A stretch of DNA of 64,000 nt from Rhodococcus koreensis (GCF_900105905.1 NZ_FNSV01000005.1:4340001-4404000), one strand, 5' to 3'. Counted from the stretch's first letter, positions 41,061 to 49,788 are shown. Translations and numbers: made by a program. Notes: generated by a model not told the origin, from the letters alone.

Positions 41061-42066
41061 GGCAGGCGGGACAGCGGTGCGTCGTGTCGGCCCAGCCCTC
41101 ACGGACCAGCACCCGGCGCACCTCCTCGAACACCCCGCACGGGTCGCGGGTGGTCTCGTCCCACCCGTAGACCAACCGCGGACGATCGGCGAGTTCCGCG
41201 GCATTGTCACGTCGACGGTCACGGAAGCGGGACTGCCGGCCGCTGTGGTACTGCTGCCCGTCGAGCCGGACGATCAGCGGGACTCCCGTCGGGCTGTAGT
41301 CGACGTCCTCGTACAGAATCCGGCCGTCCACGACGTGCGGCATCTGGCGTTTCCCCGTCGGCAGTCCGTGCGACCTCTCGACGTCGAGCGCATATCGGTG
41401 TTCGAGGACGGATTGGACGCCGTCGCCGAGCAGCGTCACGGCGTCGGCGATGTCCGTCGCGTGCCGGTACGGGCGCCGCAGCTCGAGTTTCCGACGGAGG
41501 GCGTCGACGTGGACCTTGCCGTTCGTGGCCGCTTCGATCAATCGCGCAGCCGCTTCCTTCGGGGTTGCCTCGGACACAGCGAGGTCGAACACCGTGTCGG
41601 CCCTCGATGTTCGGGGTTGGCGGAACGGGACGGCGATGTGCCCGAACGCCCGGGACCGATGGACCACGACGCCACCGTGCACGACGGCGTTGCCGGCGGA
41701 GGTCGGGCGTGGACCGCCCGGTGCACGTACCGTCGGCCCCTGGTTCACCGCCGAGCACTTGTAGGGCACGGTGATGTGGACGGGAGCGGACGGGTCGTCG
41801 ATGCGGAGCATCCCCCACTCCTCGGCCGCGGTCCGGTGACTGAGGATCGCGCGCCCGCCACCGTAGAGAAGCGCGGCGGAGAGGGCCATCGGGCGCGTGA
41901 GCGGGCCGTTGGTCACCGCGATTACCCGGGGAAACACCCTCAACCATTGCCCGGTGACCACCCGGTGCCGGAGCGCGGTGGCACTGACGCCGTGCGCCCG
42001 TAGCTGTGCCGTGGTGACGACGCCGTCCTGGGCGTCGAGAAGTGCTTGCCAAGAGTCGTGTTCCAT
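41050..42066 (-). CDS. AbiEi-like winged-helix plus DUF559 endonuclease-like protein 1
   Basis: The protein is 338 residues from the ATG at 42066 (10 more if 42096). N-terminal part: an AbiEi-antitoxin-like winged helix (LDAQDGVVTTAQLRAHGVSA, then LRHRVVTGQWLRVFPRV), a middle HRTAAEEWGM...VHITVPY segment, then a C-terminal DUF559-like fold related to Vsr endonucleases (VQSVLEHRYALDVERSHGLP, VVDGRILYEDVDYSPTG, IVRLDGQQYH, FRDRRRDNAAEL). In typical DUF559 proteins the strand before DG reads V-E-x-D-G; here it reads V-R-L-D-G in both paralogues, so nuclease activity is uncertain. The gene ends CPACPRE, the last residues coming from the palindrome. There is no AbiEii-type toxin gene nearby. Class A palindromes flank it on both sides (40968-41060 and 42144-42183). 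A paralogue lies at 49812-50861. Confidence 0.8.
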   Translation of the reverse strand: MEHDSWQALLDAQDGVVTTAQLRAHGVSATALRHRVVTGQWLRVFPRVIAVTNGPLTRPMALSAALLYGGGRAILSHRTAAEEWGMLRIDDPSAPVHITVPYKCSAVNQGPTVRAPGGPRPTSAGNAVVHGGVVVHRSRAFGHIAVPFRQPRTSRADTVFDLAVSEATPKEAAARLIEAATNGKVHVDALRRKLELRRPYRHATDIADAVTLLGDGVQSVLEHRYALDVERSHGLPTGKRQMPHVVDGRILYEDVDYSPTGVPLIVRLDGQQYHSGRQSRFRDRRRDNAAELADRPRLVYGWDETTRDPCGVFEEVRRVLVREGWADTTHRCPACPRE

Positions 42067-42143
42067 GCCGGAAACGGTGTCGGCCCGCTCCGACACGGAT
42101 CGGTCCCGCAGACCCAGTTATCCACAGGCTGTGCATAAACCAG

Positions 42144-42183
42144 GTGAGTGGCAAAGCGTCCTGGGGCACGCTTTGCCACTCAC
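42144..42183. repeat. class A palindrome, copy A5, upstream of DUF559 gene 1
   Basis: GTGAGTGGCAAAGCGT (42144-42159) pairs perfectly over 16 bp with 42168-42183, loop 8 bases. It is the best preserved class A copy. It lies between divergent genes and has no coding 3' end next to it, so it is not simply a terminator there. Confidence 0.92.
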
Positions 42184-42189
42184 GTATCA

Positions 42190-42209
42190 GTGCAACCTGA
42201 CAGTTGCAC
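42190..42209. promoter_or_regulatory. ArsR-type operator, site 1
   Basis: GTGCAAC-N6-GTTGCAC is a perfect 7-bp-arm palindrome upstream of the SRPBCC-ArsR operon. It is seven bases from the edge of palindrome A5. Confidence 0.8.
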
Positions 42210-42224
42210 AAAGCGGGCGACATG

Positions 42225-42242
42225 TGCAACCATGGAGTTGCA
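42225..42242. promoter_or_regulatory. ArsR-type operator, site 2
   Basis: TGCAAC-N6-GTTGCA repeats the core of site 1, with centres 34 bases apart. It lies 27 bases before the ATG of the SRPBCC gene. Two matching sites in one promoter support autoregulation by the ArsR protein encoded second in the operon. Confidence 0.8.
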
Positions 42243-42268
42243 GAATAACCGCGAGGAAGGTGGCCGTC

Positions 42269-42715
42269 ATGGACGCATCGAGCAGCATCACCCGGACCGT
42301 TGTCGTGAACGCCCCGAGATCGGCGGTGTGGGCGGCAATCACGGATCCCGACAAGATCAGTCAGTGGTTCGGGCAGCGCACATCGCTCGATCTCAGCGTC
42401 GGCGGCGAGGCCGCCTTCACGTGGGACGAGCACGGCACCGCCCGCGCCGTCGTCACGGAGGTCGACGAACCGAACGCGTTCGGCTTCCGCTGGGCCGCCG
42501 ACATCGACGCCGACCCGGTGATCGGCAACTCGACTCTGGTGCGGTTCACGCTGTCCGAGCACGCCGCCGGCACCGAACTGACCGTCGTCGAAACTGGATT
42601 CGACGACCTCGACCGCGACGTTGCCGACCAGAAGCGGGCCCGCGAGGCCAACGTCCAGGGCTGGCACGCCGAACTCGACGAACTGGTCGCGTACCTGCAC
42701 GGCGTGAAGGCATGA
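42269..42715 (+). CDS. SRPBCC/AHSA1-family protein
   Basis: The protein is 148 residues from the ATG at 42269, preceded by GAGGAAGG. It shows the AHSA1 (activator of Hsp90 ATPase-like, SRPBCC) pattern: TRTVVVNAPRSAVWAAITDP, ISQWFGQRTSLDLSVGGEAA, FRWAADIDADP and a C-terminal GWHAELDELVAYLHG. Bacterial members bind small hydrophobic ligands and are often encoded beside an ArsR-type regulator, as here. The start of arsR overlaps the stop codon by ATGA, so they are translationally coupled. Confidence 0.9.
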   Translation: MDASSSITRTVVVNAPRSAVWAAITDPDKISQWFGQRTSLDLSVGGEAAFTWDEHGTARAVVTEVDEPNAFGFRWAADIDADPVIGNSTLVRFTLSEHAAGTELTVVETGFDDLDRDVADQKRAREANVQGWHAELDELVAYLHGVKA

Positions 42716-43044
42716 CGGTGGGCACGTATGCCGAACTGGCCTCGGTGTTCGCGGCGCTGTCCGACGAGACCCGCTGGGAGATCCTGACCGAACTGGGGCG
42801 ATCAGACCAGTCGGCGTCGTCGCTGGCCACGCGACTTCCGGTGTCGCGGCAGGCCATCGCGAAGCACCTGACCGCGCTACAGGCGTGCGGGCTGGTCGAG
42901 TCGGTGAAGGTGGGCCGCGAGATCCGCTACCGCGCGCTGGGCGCCGAACTGAACAAGACGGCGCGGACGCTGGAGCGGATCGGGGCCGAGTGGGACCGTC
43001 GTTTGGCCGCCATCAAGGAGATCGCGGAATCGATGGAGGAGTAA
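42712..43044 (+). CDS. ArsR-family transcriptional regulator
   Basis: The 110-residue protein has the winged helix of the ArsR family: AELASVFAALSDETRWEILT, SASSLATRLPVSRQAIAKHL, then LVESVKVGREIRYRALGAEL. The Cys-Val-Cys metal site of metal sensors is absent, so it probably senses an organic ligand, perhaps through the coupled SRPBCC protein (inference). It overlaps the upstream gene by four bases. Two matching palindromes upstream of the operon are its likely operators. Confidence 0.92.
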   Translation: MTVGTYAELASVFAALSDETRWEILTELGRSDQSASSLATRLPVSRQAIAKHLTALQACGLVESVKVGREIRYRALGAELNKTARTLERIGAEWDRRLAAIKEIAESMEE

Positions 43045-43062
43045 AGACCCCAGACAGGGGTT

Positions 43063-43092
43063 CGGCCGGGAATGCTTCTGCATTCTCGGCCG
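43063..43092 (+). terminator. terminator after arsR
   Basis: CGGCCGGGAATGC (43063-43075) pairs with 43080-43092 at 12 of 13 positions with a TTCT loop. It follows the arsR stop codon by 18 bases. Confidence 0.85.
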
Positions 43093-43169
43093 GATCTCTG
43101 CTTCTCGAGTTTTCTCTGCTCACAGGTACATTTCCTCGATCCGCATCACTGACGATACACGCGAGTGAT

Positions 43170-44627
43170 CTACGTCACAAGGGGTTCCACCGGACTTTTC
43201 TTCGTCCGATCGTGCCCGGGCAGGGTCAGGGATACCGCGAACACCAGGACCGCGAGCACGGCGCACACCCCGTAGGCGATCGAGAATCCGGCGGCGGATG
43301 CGACCCCGCCCACCATGCTCGCCGCCAGGACCGTCGCGACGACCGCACTGCACATGGTCGTGCCCATCGTCCGCAGCAACACGTTGACGCCGTTGGCCGC
43401 GGCCATCTGCGTGGACGGCACGGCACGGACGATCAGCATCGGCAGCGTGCTGTACACCAGCGCCGTGCCGGTGGCCGCGACCCCGAGAGCCGCGATCACC
43501 AGCCACAGCTCCTTGTGCGGCACGGTGTGCAGTGCGTAGCCGAGGACCAGGCAGATCGCGCCCGACAGGATCGTCACCTTGGACCCGTAGCGCTCGGACA
43601 CCCGGGCGCCGACCTGCGCGAACACAATCATCGACAGGCTCGTCGGGAGCTGGCACACCGCGGCCTGGAGGATGGTCAGGCCGTAGCCGGCGTCGCCACG
43701 GGGCGCCTGAAGCAGCTGCGTGGTGATGAGGGCGTTTCCGTAGAACGCGAAGCCGACGAGCAGCGCCGTGACGTGGGGCAGCAGCACCGACCGTCGCGCC
43801 GACACCCGCAGGTCCACGAGCGGGTTCCGGTTGCGTAGCTGCTGATATCCCCACAGCGCGAACAGGAACACCGCGGACCCGAACATGCCGAGCACCGCGG
43901 GACTTCCCCAGCCCCACGAGCTGCCCTGGGTGATCGGGACGAGCAGGCAGACGAGCGCGGCGGTGAGGCCGACGGCGCCGACCCCGTCGAACCGCCCGCC
44001 CGACCGCACCTCGGACTCGCGGATGAACAGCACCGCGGCCACGGTGACCGCGAGCCCGATTCCCGCGATGACCCAGAAGAGCACGTGCCAGTTGGAGTAC
44101 TCGGCGACGGCCGCCGCGAACGGCAGTCCGAGCGCGGTGCCGATCCCGAGGGTCGAACTCATCATGGCAATGGCGCCGTGGACCTTCTCACGCGGCAGTT
44201 CGTCGCGGAGGATCGAGATTCCGACCGGGATGACGGCGGCGCCCGCCCCCTGCAGTCCCCGCGCGAAGATCAGGAAGGCGATGTCGGACGTCACGGCGCA
44301 GATCAACGCGCCGATCGTCATGAACGCGAAGGCGACGAGAAGCATCCGCTTCTTGCCGAACATGTCGGCGAGCCTGCCGAAGATCGGGGTGACCACCGCG
44401 CCGACCAGGAGGGTGGTGGTGATCAGCCAGGACACCGACGTCTGACTCGCGCCGGTGAACGTCGGCATGCTGGGCAGGAGGGGCACCATGACCGTCTGCA
44501 GGACGGCCTGGAACACGCCCGCGAACGCGAGAATCGGGAAGAGGTAACGCGATCCGTTGGCCGATGCGGGTTGCGCGCCCGGGTGATCCGCGAGCGCCGA
44601 GAGCGGGCGCGGCAACGAGATCGTCAA
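43170..44627 (-). CDS. MFS drug:H+ antiporter-like transporter (DHA2 type)
   Basis: The 485-residue protein has about 14 hydrophobic helices and the MFS motif A GRLADMFGKKRMLL after helix 2, the motif B-like LIFARGLQGAGAAVIPVG and the motif C region GIGTALGLPFAAAVAEYSNW. These are features of the DHA2 efflux group, which exports drugs, dyes or other hydrophobic compounds with protons. The substrate is unknown. A perfect 18-bp-arm operator lies 20 bases upstream of the start, and a TetR gene precedes it on the same strand, so transcription is probably released when the regulator binds the exported compound. Confidence 0.93.
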   Translation of the reverse strand: MTISLPRPLSALADHPGAQPASANGSRYLFPILAFAGVFQAVLQTVMVPLLPSMPTFTGASQTSVSWLITTTLLVGAVVTPIFGRLADMFGKKRMLLVAFAFMTIGALICAVTSDIAFLIFARGLQGAGAAVIPVGISILRDELPREKVHGAIAMMSSTLGIGTALGLPFAAAVAEYSNWHVLFWVIAGIGLAVTVAAVLFIRESEVRSGGRFDGVGAVGLTAALVCLLVPITQGSSWGWGSPAVLGMFGSAVFLFALWGYQQLRNRNPLVDLRVSARRSVLLPHVTALLVGFAFYGNALITTQLLQAPRGDAGYGLTILQAAVCQLPTSLSMIVFAQVGARVSERYGSKVTILSGAICLVLGYALHTVPHKELWLVIAALGVAATGTALVYSTLPMLIVRAVPSTQMAAANGVNVLLRTMGTTMCSAVVATVLAASMVGGVASAAGFSIAYGVCAVLAVLVFAVSLTLPGHDRTKKSPVEPLVT

Positions 44628-44647
44628 ATGTCACCCCTCGCGCAGCT

Positions 44648-44689
44648 GGTAAATGGTTGTTCACCACATTAGGTGAACAACCATTTACC
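44648..44689. promoter_or_regulatory. TetR-type operator
   Basis: GGTAAATGGTTGTTCACC at 44648-44665 pairs perfectly with 44672-44689 across a 6-base centre. The site is between the tetR stop and the transporter start and is the most exact operator-like palindrome in the window. Confidence 0.88.
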
Positions 44690-44711
44690 CCGCAAGCCCG
44701 ACAATCCGCCC

Positions 44712-45284
44712 TCAGCCGTCGAGCAACTCCTGCACCAGCGGGGCGTACTGCGCCACGACCTCGTCCGGGGTGCCCGTCGCATGCTCCTGCATCATCTTGC
44801 GGCGCATGACGGCGAGACCCGTCAGCATCGACATCACCAGTTCCGCGCGCAGCCGGCCACCCGACCCGGGCAGTCGTTCGGCCAGCGTGTCGATCATCTG
44901 CGTCGAATAATTGGCCCGCAGCTTCCGGCTGGCCTCCTCGCTCGGCCCGCTCATGAACAGGATGCTCAGCGACAACGGCTTGTACGGCTCGAGCGGCCGC
45001 GCGAACATCGACACCATCCGCTCACCGAGACCGTCCAGCGGACCGCTGAACAGCAGCTCCGCGGCGGCACGGAAGTCGACGAGGGCGTCGAACAGCTGCT
45101 CCTTCGACCCGAAGTACTTGATGATCAGCGGTGCGCTGACCCCCGCGTCCTCGGCGATGTCCTTGAGCGTGATCTCCCGGTACGGACGCGTCGCGAACGC
45201 CCGGCCCGCAGCGTCGACGATCAGCGACCGCGACTGTTCGGCCGTCCGCTTCACCGGCGCCGCGGTGCCCGGATCCGACGTCAC
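44712..45284 (-). CDS. TetR-family transcriptional regulator
   Basis: The 190-residue protein has an N-terminal TetR helix-turn-helix (RSLIVDAAGRAFATRPYREI, ITLKDIAEDAGVSAPLIIKYF, GSKEQLFDALVDF) and a helical ligand-binding C-terminal part. The GTG start at 45284 overlaps the recR stop codon as GTGA, so it is probably translated from the recR message as well as regulating the transporter downstream. In M. tuberculosis another small gene (Rv3714c) occupies this position, so the TetR-MFS pair looks like an insertion (inference). Confidence 0.92.
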   Translation of the reverse strand: MTSDPGTAAPVKRTAEQSRSLIVDAAGRAFATRPYREITLKDIAEDAGVSAPLIIKYFGSKEQLFDALVDFRAAAELLFSGPLDGLGERMVSMFARPLEPYKPLSLSILFMSGPSEEASRKLRANYSTQMIDTLAERLPGSGGRLRAELVMSMLTGLAVMRRKMMQEHATGTPDEVVAQYAPLVQELLDG

Positions 45285-45889
45285 AGCGTGCGCCTCCCCG
45301 ACAACGCCCGGCCCAGCGTGAGCTCGTCGGCGAACTCGAGGTCGCCGCCCATCGGCAGACCCGACGCGAGCCGGCTGACCGTGAGACCGGGGAAGTCCCG
45401 AAGCATCCGCACCAGATACGTCGCGGTGGCCTCGCCCTCGGTGTTGGGATCGGTCGCGATGATCACCTCGGAGACGTCGACGCCGTCCTCCTGATTACCG
45501 ATGCGCGCGAGCAACTCCCGGATCCGCAGCTGGTCGGGGCCCACCCCGGACAGCGGATCCAGCGCGCCGCCCAGAACGTGATAGCGGCCCTTGAACTCGC
45601 GGGTGCGCTCCACGGCCTGGACGTCCTTCGGCTCCTCGACCACACAGATCACCGTGCGGTCGCGGCGCGGATCGGCGCAGATGCGGCAGTGCTCCTTGTC
45701 GGACACCGTGCCGCACACCACGCAGAACTGGACGCCGTCACGCACCCGCTGCAGCGCGTTCTTGAGCCGGTCGATCTCCGGCGGCTCGACACTGAGCAGG
45801 TGGAACGCGATGCGCTGCGCGCTCTTCGGCCCGACGCCGGGCAGCTTGCCCAGCTCGTCGATCAGATCCTGAACCGGACCTTCGTACAC
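45281..45889 (-). CDS. recR: recombination protein RecR
   Basis: The 202-residue protein has the RecR layout: a helix-hairpin-helix start (QDLIDELGKLPGVGPKSAQR), the four-cysteine zinc motif FCVVCGTVSDKEHCRIC, a Toprim domain (VICVVEEPKDVQAVERT ... VIIATDPNTEGEATATYL) and a C-terminal GLPMGGDLEFADELTLGRAL. RecR acts with RecF and RecO to load RecA on gapped DNA. It lies nine bases after ybaB on the same strand. Confidence 0.97.
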   Translation of the reverse strand: MYEGPVQDLIDELGKLPGVGPKSAQRIAFHLLSVEPPEIDRLKNALQRVRDGVQFCVVCGTVSDKEHCRICADPRRDRTVICVVEEPKDVQAVERTREFKGRYHVLGGALDPLSGVGPDQLRIRELLARIGNQEDGVDVSEVIIATDPNTEGEATATYLVRMLRDFPGLTVSRLASGLPMGGDLEFADELTLGRALSGRRTL

Positions 45890-45898
45890 GCCGCGCCT

Positions 45899-46240
45899 CT
45901 AGAAACCGGGGAGGCCAGGCAGGCCGCCCCCACCGAATCCACCCGCGAGCGGACCGAGCTTCTGCGCCGCGATCTCCTGTGCCTTGCTCGACGCGTCCTC
46001 GATCGCACCGATCACGAGGTCCTGCAGAGTCTCCACGTCGTCGGGATCGACGACCTTCGGATCGATCTTCAGACCGACCACTTCACCTGTCCCCTTGACC
46101 GTCGCGGTCACGAGTCCGCCACCGGCCTGCCCGGTGACCTCGGCCTCGGCCATCTCCTGCTGCGCGGCCATCAGCTGCTGCTGCATCTGCTGCGCCTGCG
46201 CGAGGAGCTGCGACATGTCGGGTTGTCCACCTGGTTGCAC
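45899..46240 (-). CDS. ybaB: YbaB/EbfC nucleoid-associated protein
   Basis: The 113-residue protein has the YbaB core: MSQLLAQAQQMQQQLMAAQQ, then GGGLVTATVKGTGEVVGLKI, a DPDDVETLQDLVIGAIEDA helix and a Gly/Pro-rich tail. Family members form dimers that bind DNA without strict sequence need and help shape the nucleoid. The GTG at 46240 is chosen; an ATG at residue 9 is also possible. It is cotranscribed with recR. In most bacteria dnaX is immediately upstream; here dnaX is about 13.5 kb away. Confidence 0.94.
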   Translation of the reverse strand: MQPGGQPDMSQLLAQAQQMQQQLMAAQQEMAEAEVTGQAGGGLVTATVKGTGEVVGLKIDPKVVDPDDVETLQDLVIGAIEDASSKAQEIAAQKLGPLAGGFGGGGLPGLPGF

Positions 46241-46356
46241 TGACGTGGTCCTTTCTGCTGTTTCCCCTGCCAGCGTAGACCGTGACCGTCAGCGCGGTCC
46301 GGCGCCGACGCCGTCGTGCGAATCCCGTCGACGGCGCCGGAGCGAACGGGACCGGG

Positions 46357-46791
46357 TCAGCCGAGTTCGCGCTCGAGGTTCGCCAGCACCTGCCCCTGGA
46401 TCTTCTTCAGACCCAGCGGGGCGAACGTCTTCTCGAAGAAGCCGCCGATGCCGCCCGCACCCTTCCACTCGGTGGTCGTGGTGACCGTCGACCCGCTGCC
46501 GCTCGGCGCGACGACCCAGGTGGTGACGAGCGACGAGTTCGCGTCCGTCTCGGTGATCGTGTTGCCCGCCACGGTGACCGTCGCCTTGATGTCGCGGGAC
46601 CGCTTCTCGGTGGCCTTCAGCGTCCACTGCGCGACGGTGCCGTCGCCCTGCCCGCCCTCGAGGACGCGGTAGTCCAGGTACTGCTCCGAGAGGATGCGCG
46701 GACGCACCGTCTCGTAGTCCGTCAAAGCCGCGAGCGCCTTCTCCGGTGTGGCTGCGACGGTGATCGAACTGCTCGCGCTGACCTGGCCCAC
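46357..46791 (-). CDS. SRPBCC family protein (Rv3718c-like)
   Basis: The protein is 144 residues from the GTG at 46791, which has AGAGGAG upstream; longer frames to 46935 are not supported. It has an SRPBCC outline: VSASSSITVAATPEKALAAL, TDYETVRPRILSEQYLDYRV, TTTTEWKGAGGIGGFFEKTF and a final helix LKKIQGQVLANLERELG. Ligand unknown. The same kind of gene sits between ebfC and the FAD oxidoreductase in M. tuberculosis, so the association is old. It is divergent from the 10-methyl fatty acid pair, and a role in lipid handling is only suggested by that context. Confidence 0.85.
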   Translation of the reverse strand: MGQVSASSSITVAATPEKALAALTDYETVRPRILSEQYLDYRVLEGGQGDGTVAQWTLKATEKRSRDIKATVTVAGNTITETDANSSLVTTWVVAPSGSGSTVTTTTEWKGAGGIGGFFEKTFAPLGLKKIQGQVLANLERELG

Positions 46792-47005
46792 TGTCTGACT
46801 CCTCTTGTACGATTTGTACGAAACTGCTTCCTCCTCCCATCCTGCCTTCCGTCCTCGAGTCCGGGCGATGACGTGGCAATCTATTGTGAGGTAGCTCACT
46901 TCGGCATGGTCGCGACCCGCACATTGATGAGACATTTGTGTGAATCTTGGGTCGCGCGCGCCGATATGCGTGGCTTGAACCCCCGGAGAGGGATAGCGTC
47001 AAGGT

Positions 47006-48490
47006 GTGGCTGCCTCTTCGGTTGAACTACTGAAAAGCATGCGGGAGGGTGGACGCCCCTTCCGTGCGCATCGCACTCTGCCCGTCACGGGGATCGACGC
47101 CCATCGCGCCGGCGTCCGACGACTCCTCGCGTCCTACCGCGCGATTCCCACGGACGCCACCGTGCGGCTCGCGAAGAAGACGTCCAATCTGTTCCGGGCC
47201 CGGGCGCAGACCAGCGCACCCGGCCTCGACGTCTCCGGCCTCGGCGGGGTCATCGCCGTCGACCCGCAGGCCCGGACGGCGGATGTCGCCGGAATGTGCA
47301 CCTACGAGGACCTGGTGGACGCCACCCTGCCGTATGGGTTGGCGCCGCTGGTGGTTCCGCAGCTCAAGACCATCACCCTCGGTGGCGCGGTCACCGGCCT
47401 CGGCATCGAGTCGACGTCGTTCCGCAGCGGGCTCCCCCACGAATCGGTCCTCGAGATCGACGTCCTGACCGGCAACGGCGACATCGTCACCGCGACACCG
47501 GAAGGCGAGAACTCCGACCTGTTCTGGGGGTTCCCCAACTCCTACGGAACACTCGGCTACTCGACGCGTCTGCGCATCCAGCTCGAGCCCGTCAAACGGT
47601 ATGTGGCACTGCGGCATCTGCGTTTCGACTCGCTGGACGAACTGCAGTCGGCGATGGATCGCATCGTCACCGAGCGCGTCCACGACGGCATCCCCGTCGA
47701 CTACCTGGACGGTGTCGTCTTCACCGAGTCCGAGAGTTACCTCACGCTGGGCCATCAGACCGACGAGGGCGGCCCCGTCAGTGACTACACCGGCCAGAAC
47801 ATCTTCTACCGGTCCATCCAGCACAGTTCCGTGAACCACCCGAAAACGGACAAACTCACCATCCGAGACTATCTGTGGCGCTGGGACACCGACTGGTTCT
47901 GGTGCTCGCGCGCCTTCGGCGCCCAGAACCCCACCGTCCGCCGGCTGTGGCCGAAGAAGCTCCTCCGCAGCAGCTTCTACTGGAAGCTCATCGCCCTCGA
48001 CCACAAGTACGACATCGGCGACCGACTCGAGAAGCGCAAGGGCAACCCGCCGCGGGAACGCGTCGTGCAGGACGTCGAAGTGCCCATCGAGCGCACCGCG
48101 GACTTCGTCCGCTGGTTCCTCGACGAGATCCCCATCGAGCCGCTGTGGCTGTGCCCGTTGCGGTTGCGGGAACCCGCCCCCGCAGGCGCGTCTTCGCAAC
48201 GCCCCTGGCCCCTGTACCCCCTCGAACCGAAACGCACGTACGTGAACATCGGCTTCTGGTCCTCGGTACCCATCGTCCCGGGCCGGCCCGAGGGGGCGGC
48301 GAATCGGCTGATCGAAGACAAGGTCAGCGACTTCGACGGACACAAGTCCCTCTACTCCGATTCGTACTATTCACGAGAAGACTTCGAACGCCTCTACTAC
48401 GGCGGCGATCGATACACGGAACTGAAAAAACGCTACGACCCCAAATCACGATTACTGGACCTTTTCTCCAAGGCGGTGCAACGTCGATGA
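47006..48490 (+). CDS. FAD-binding oxidoreductase of the 10-methyl fatty acid (tuberculostearate) pair
   Basis: The 494-residue protein has an FAD_binding_4 (VAO/DHCR24-like) domain: the segment IAVDPQARTADVAGMCTYEDL, then VPQLKTITLGGAVTGLGIES and FWGFPNSYGTLGYSTRLRIQ. The C-terminal half (RWDTDWFWCSRAFGAQNP ... LYYGGDRYTELKKRYDPKSR) is typical of the actinobacterial group. In work on M. chlorophenolicum and related species an FAD oxidoreductase of this kind (BfaA/TmsA) reduces the 10-methylene acyl chain made by the partner methyltransferase to a 10-methyl chain. Which of the two paralogous pairs in mycobacteria is closest could not be settled here. The stop overlaps the next gene by ATGA. 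Confidence 0.85.
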   Translation: MAASSVELLKSMREGGRPFRAHRTLPVTGIDAHRAGVRRLLASYRAIPTDATVRLAKKTSNLFRARAQTSAPGLDVSGLGGVIAVDPQARTADVAGMCTYEDLVDATLPYGLAPLVVPQLKTITLGGAVTGLGIESTSFRSGLPHESVLEIDVLTGNGDIVTATPEGENSDLFWGFPNSYGTLGYSTRLRIQLEPVKRYVALRHLRFDSLDELQSAMDRIVTERVHDGIPVDYLDGVVFTESESYLTLGHQTDEGGPVSDYTGQNIFYRSIQHSSVNHPKTDKLTIRDYLWRWDTDWFWCSRAFGAQNPTVRRLWPKKLLRSSFYWKLIALDHKYDIGDRLEKRKGNPPRERVVQDVEVPIERTADFVRWFLDEIPIEPLWLCPLRLREPAPAGASSQRPWPLYPLEPKRTYVNIGFWSSVPIVPGRPEGAANRLIEDKVSDFDGHKSLYSDSYYSREDFERLYYGGDRYTELKKRYDPKSRLLDLFSKAVQRR

Positions 48491-49788
48491 CAACCCTGAA
48501 AGCTTCACGCTCGCAAGACCACAAGCTGACCATCGCAGAGATTCTCGAAACTCTGTCCGACGGCATGCTCCCCCTGCGGTTCTCCGCCTACGACGGCAGC
48601 GCCGCAGGCCCGGAGGACGCCCCCTACGGGCTCCACCTCAAGACGACCAGGGGCACCACCTACCTGGCGACCGCCCCCGGCGACCTCGGCATGGCCCGGG
48701 CCTACGTATCCGGCGACCTCGAGGCCCGCGGCGTCCACCCCGGCGACCCGTACGAGATCCTCCGCGTCATGGGCGACGAACTGCACTTCCGTCGTCCGTC
48801 CGCGCTCACGCTCGCCGCCATCACCCGCTCGCTCGGCTGGGATCTGCTGCGCCCCATCGCCCCTCCCCCGCAGGAGCACCTCCCGCGGTGGCGCCGGGTC
48901 GCAGAAGGACTGCGGCACTCCAAGTCCCGCGACGCCGAGGTCATCCACCACCACTACGACGTCTCGAACACCTTCTACGAGTACGTCCTCGGGCCATCCA
49001 TGACGTACACGTGCGCGTGTTACGAGAACGCCGAGCAGACCCTCGAGGAGGCACAGGAAAACAAGTACCGCCTCGTCTTCGAGAAGCTCGGCCTCCAGCC
49101 CGGCGACCGCCTGCTCGACATCGGTTGCGGCTGGGGATCGATGGTCCGGTTCGCCGCACGCCGCGGCGTCAAGGTCATCGGCGTCACCCTGTCCCGCGAA
49201 CAGGCCGAATGGGCGCAGAAGGCCATCGCCGAAGAGGGGCTGTCCGACCTCGCCGAGGTCCGGTTCTCCGACTACCGCGACGTCCCCGAAACCGGATTCG
49301 ACGCCATCTCCTCCATCGGACTGACCGAGCACATCGGCGTCGGCAACTACCCCGCCTACTTCGGACTGCTGCAGAGCAAACTCCGCGAAGGCGGCCGGCT
49401 GCTGAACCACTGCATCACCCGGCCCGACAACCAGAGTCAGGCCCGCGCAGGCGGGTTCATCGACCGGTACGTGTTCCCAGACGGCGAACTCACCGGCTCC
49501 GGACGCATCATCTCCGAGATCCAGAACGTCGGACTCGAGGTGCGACACGAGGAGAACCTGCGCGAACACTACGCACTCACCCTCGCCGGATGGTGCCAGA
49601 ACCTGGTCGACAACTGGGACGCCTGCGTCGAAGAGGTCGGGGAAGGCACCGCCCGCGTGTGGGGCCTCTACATGGCCGGGTCGCGACTCGGCTTCGAACG
49701 CAACGTCGTTCAGCTGCACCAGGTCCTCGCCGTCAAGCTCGGGCCGAAGGGCGAGGCGCACGTCCCGCTCCGGCCGTGGTGGAAGTAG
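48487..49788 (+). CDS. SAM-dependent fatty acid methyltransferase (CFA synthase family)
   Basis: The protein is 433 residues from the ATG at 48487, which overlaps the stop of the oxidoreductase gene. It has the cyclopropane-fatty-acid synthase layout: EVIHHHYDVSNTFYEYVLGP, MTYTCACYE, the SAM motif LLDIGCGWGSMVRFAARRG, VTLSREQAEWAQKAI and a C-terminal GSRLGFERNVVQLHQVLAV. With the preceding oxidoreductase it probably adds a methylene to C10 of oleoyl phospholipid (BfaB/TmsB-type), giving tuberculostearate after reduction. Cyclopropanation cannot be excluded from sequence. The TAG stop is followed at once by the class B spacer and palindrome. Confidence 0.88.
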   Translation: MTTLKASRSQDHKLTIAEILETLSDGMLPLRFSAYDGSAAGPEDAPYGLHLKTTRGTTYLATAPGDLGMARAYVSGDLEARGVHPGDPYEILRVMGDELHFRRPSALTLAAITRSLGWDLLRPIAPPPQEHLPRWRRVAEGLRHSKSRDAEVIHHHYDVSNTFYEYVLGPSMTYTCACYENAEQTLEEAQENKYRLVFEKLGLQPGDRLLDIGCGWGSMVRFAARRGVKVIGVTLSREQAEWAQKAIAEEGLSDLAEVRFSDYRDVPETGFDAISSIGLTEHIGVGNYPAYFGLLQSKLREGGRLLNHCITRPDNQSQARAGGFIDRYVFPDGELTGSGRIISEIQNVGLEVRHEENLREHYALTLAGWCQNLVDNWDACVEEVGEGTARVWGLYMAGSRLGFERNVVQLHQVLAVKLGPKGEAHVPLRPWWK

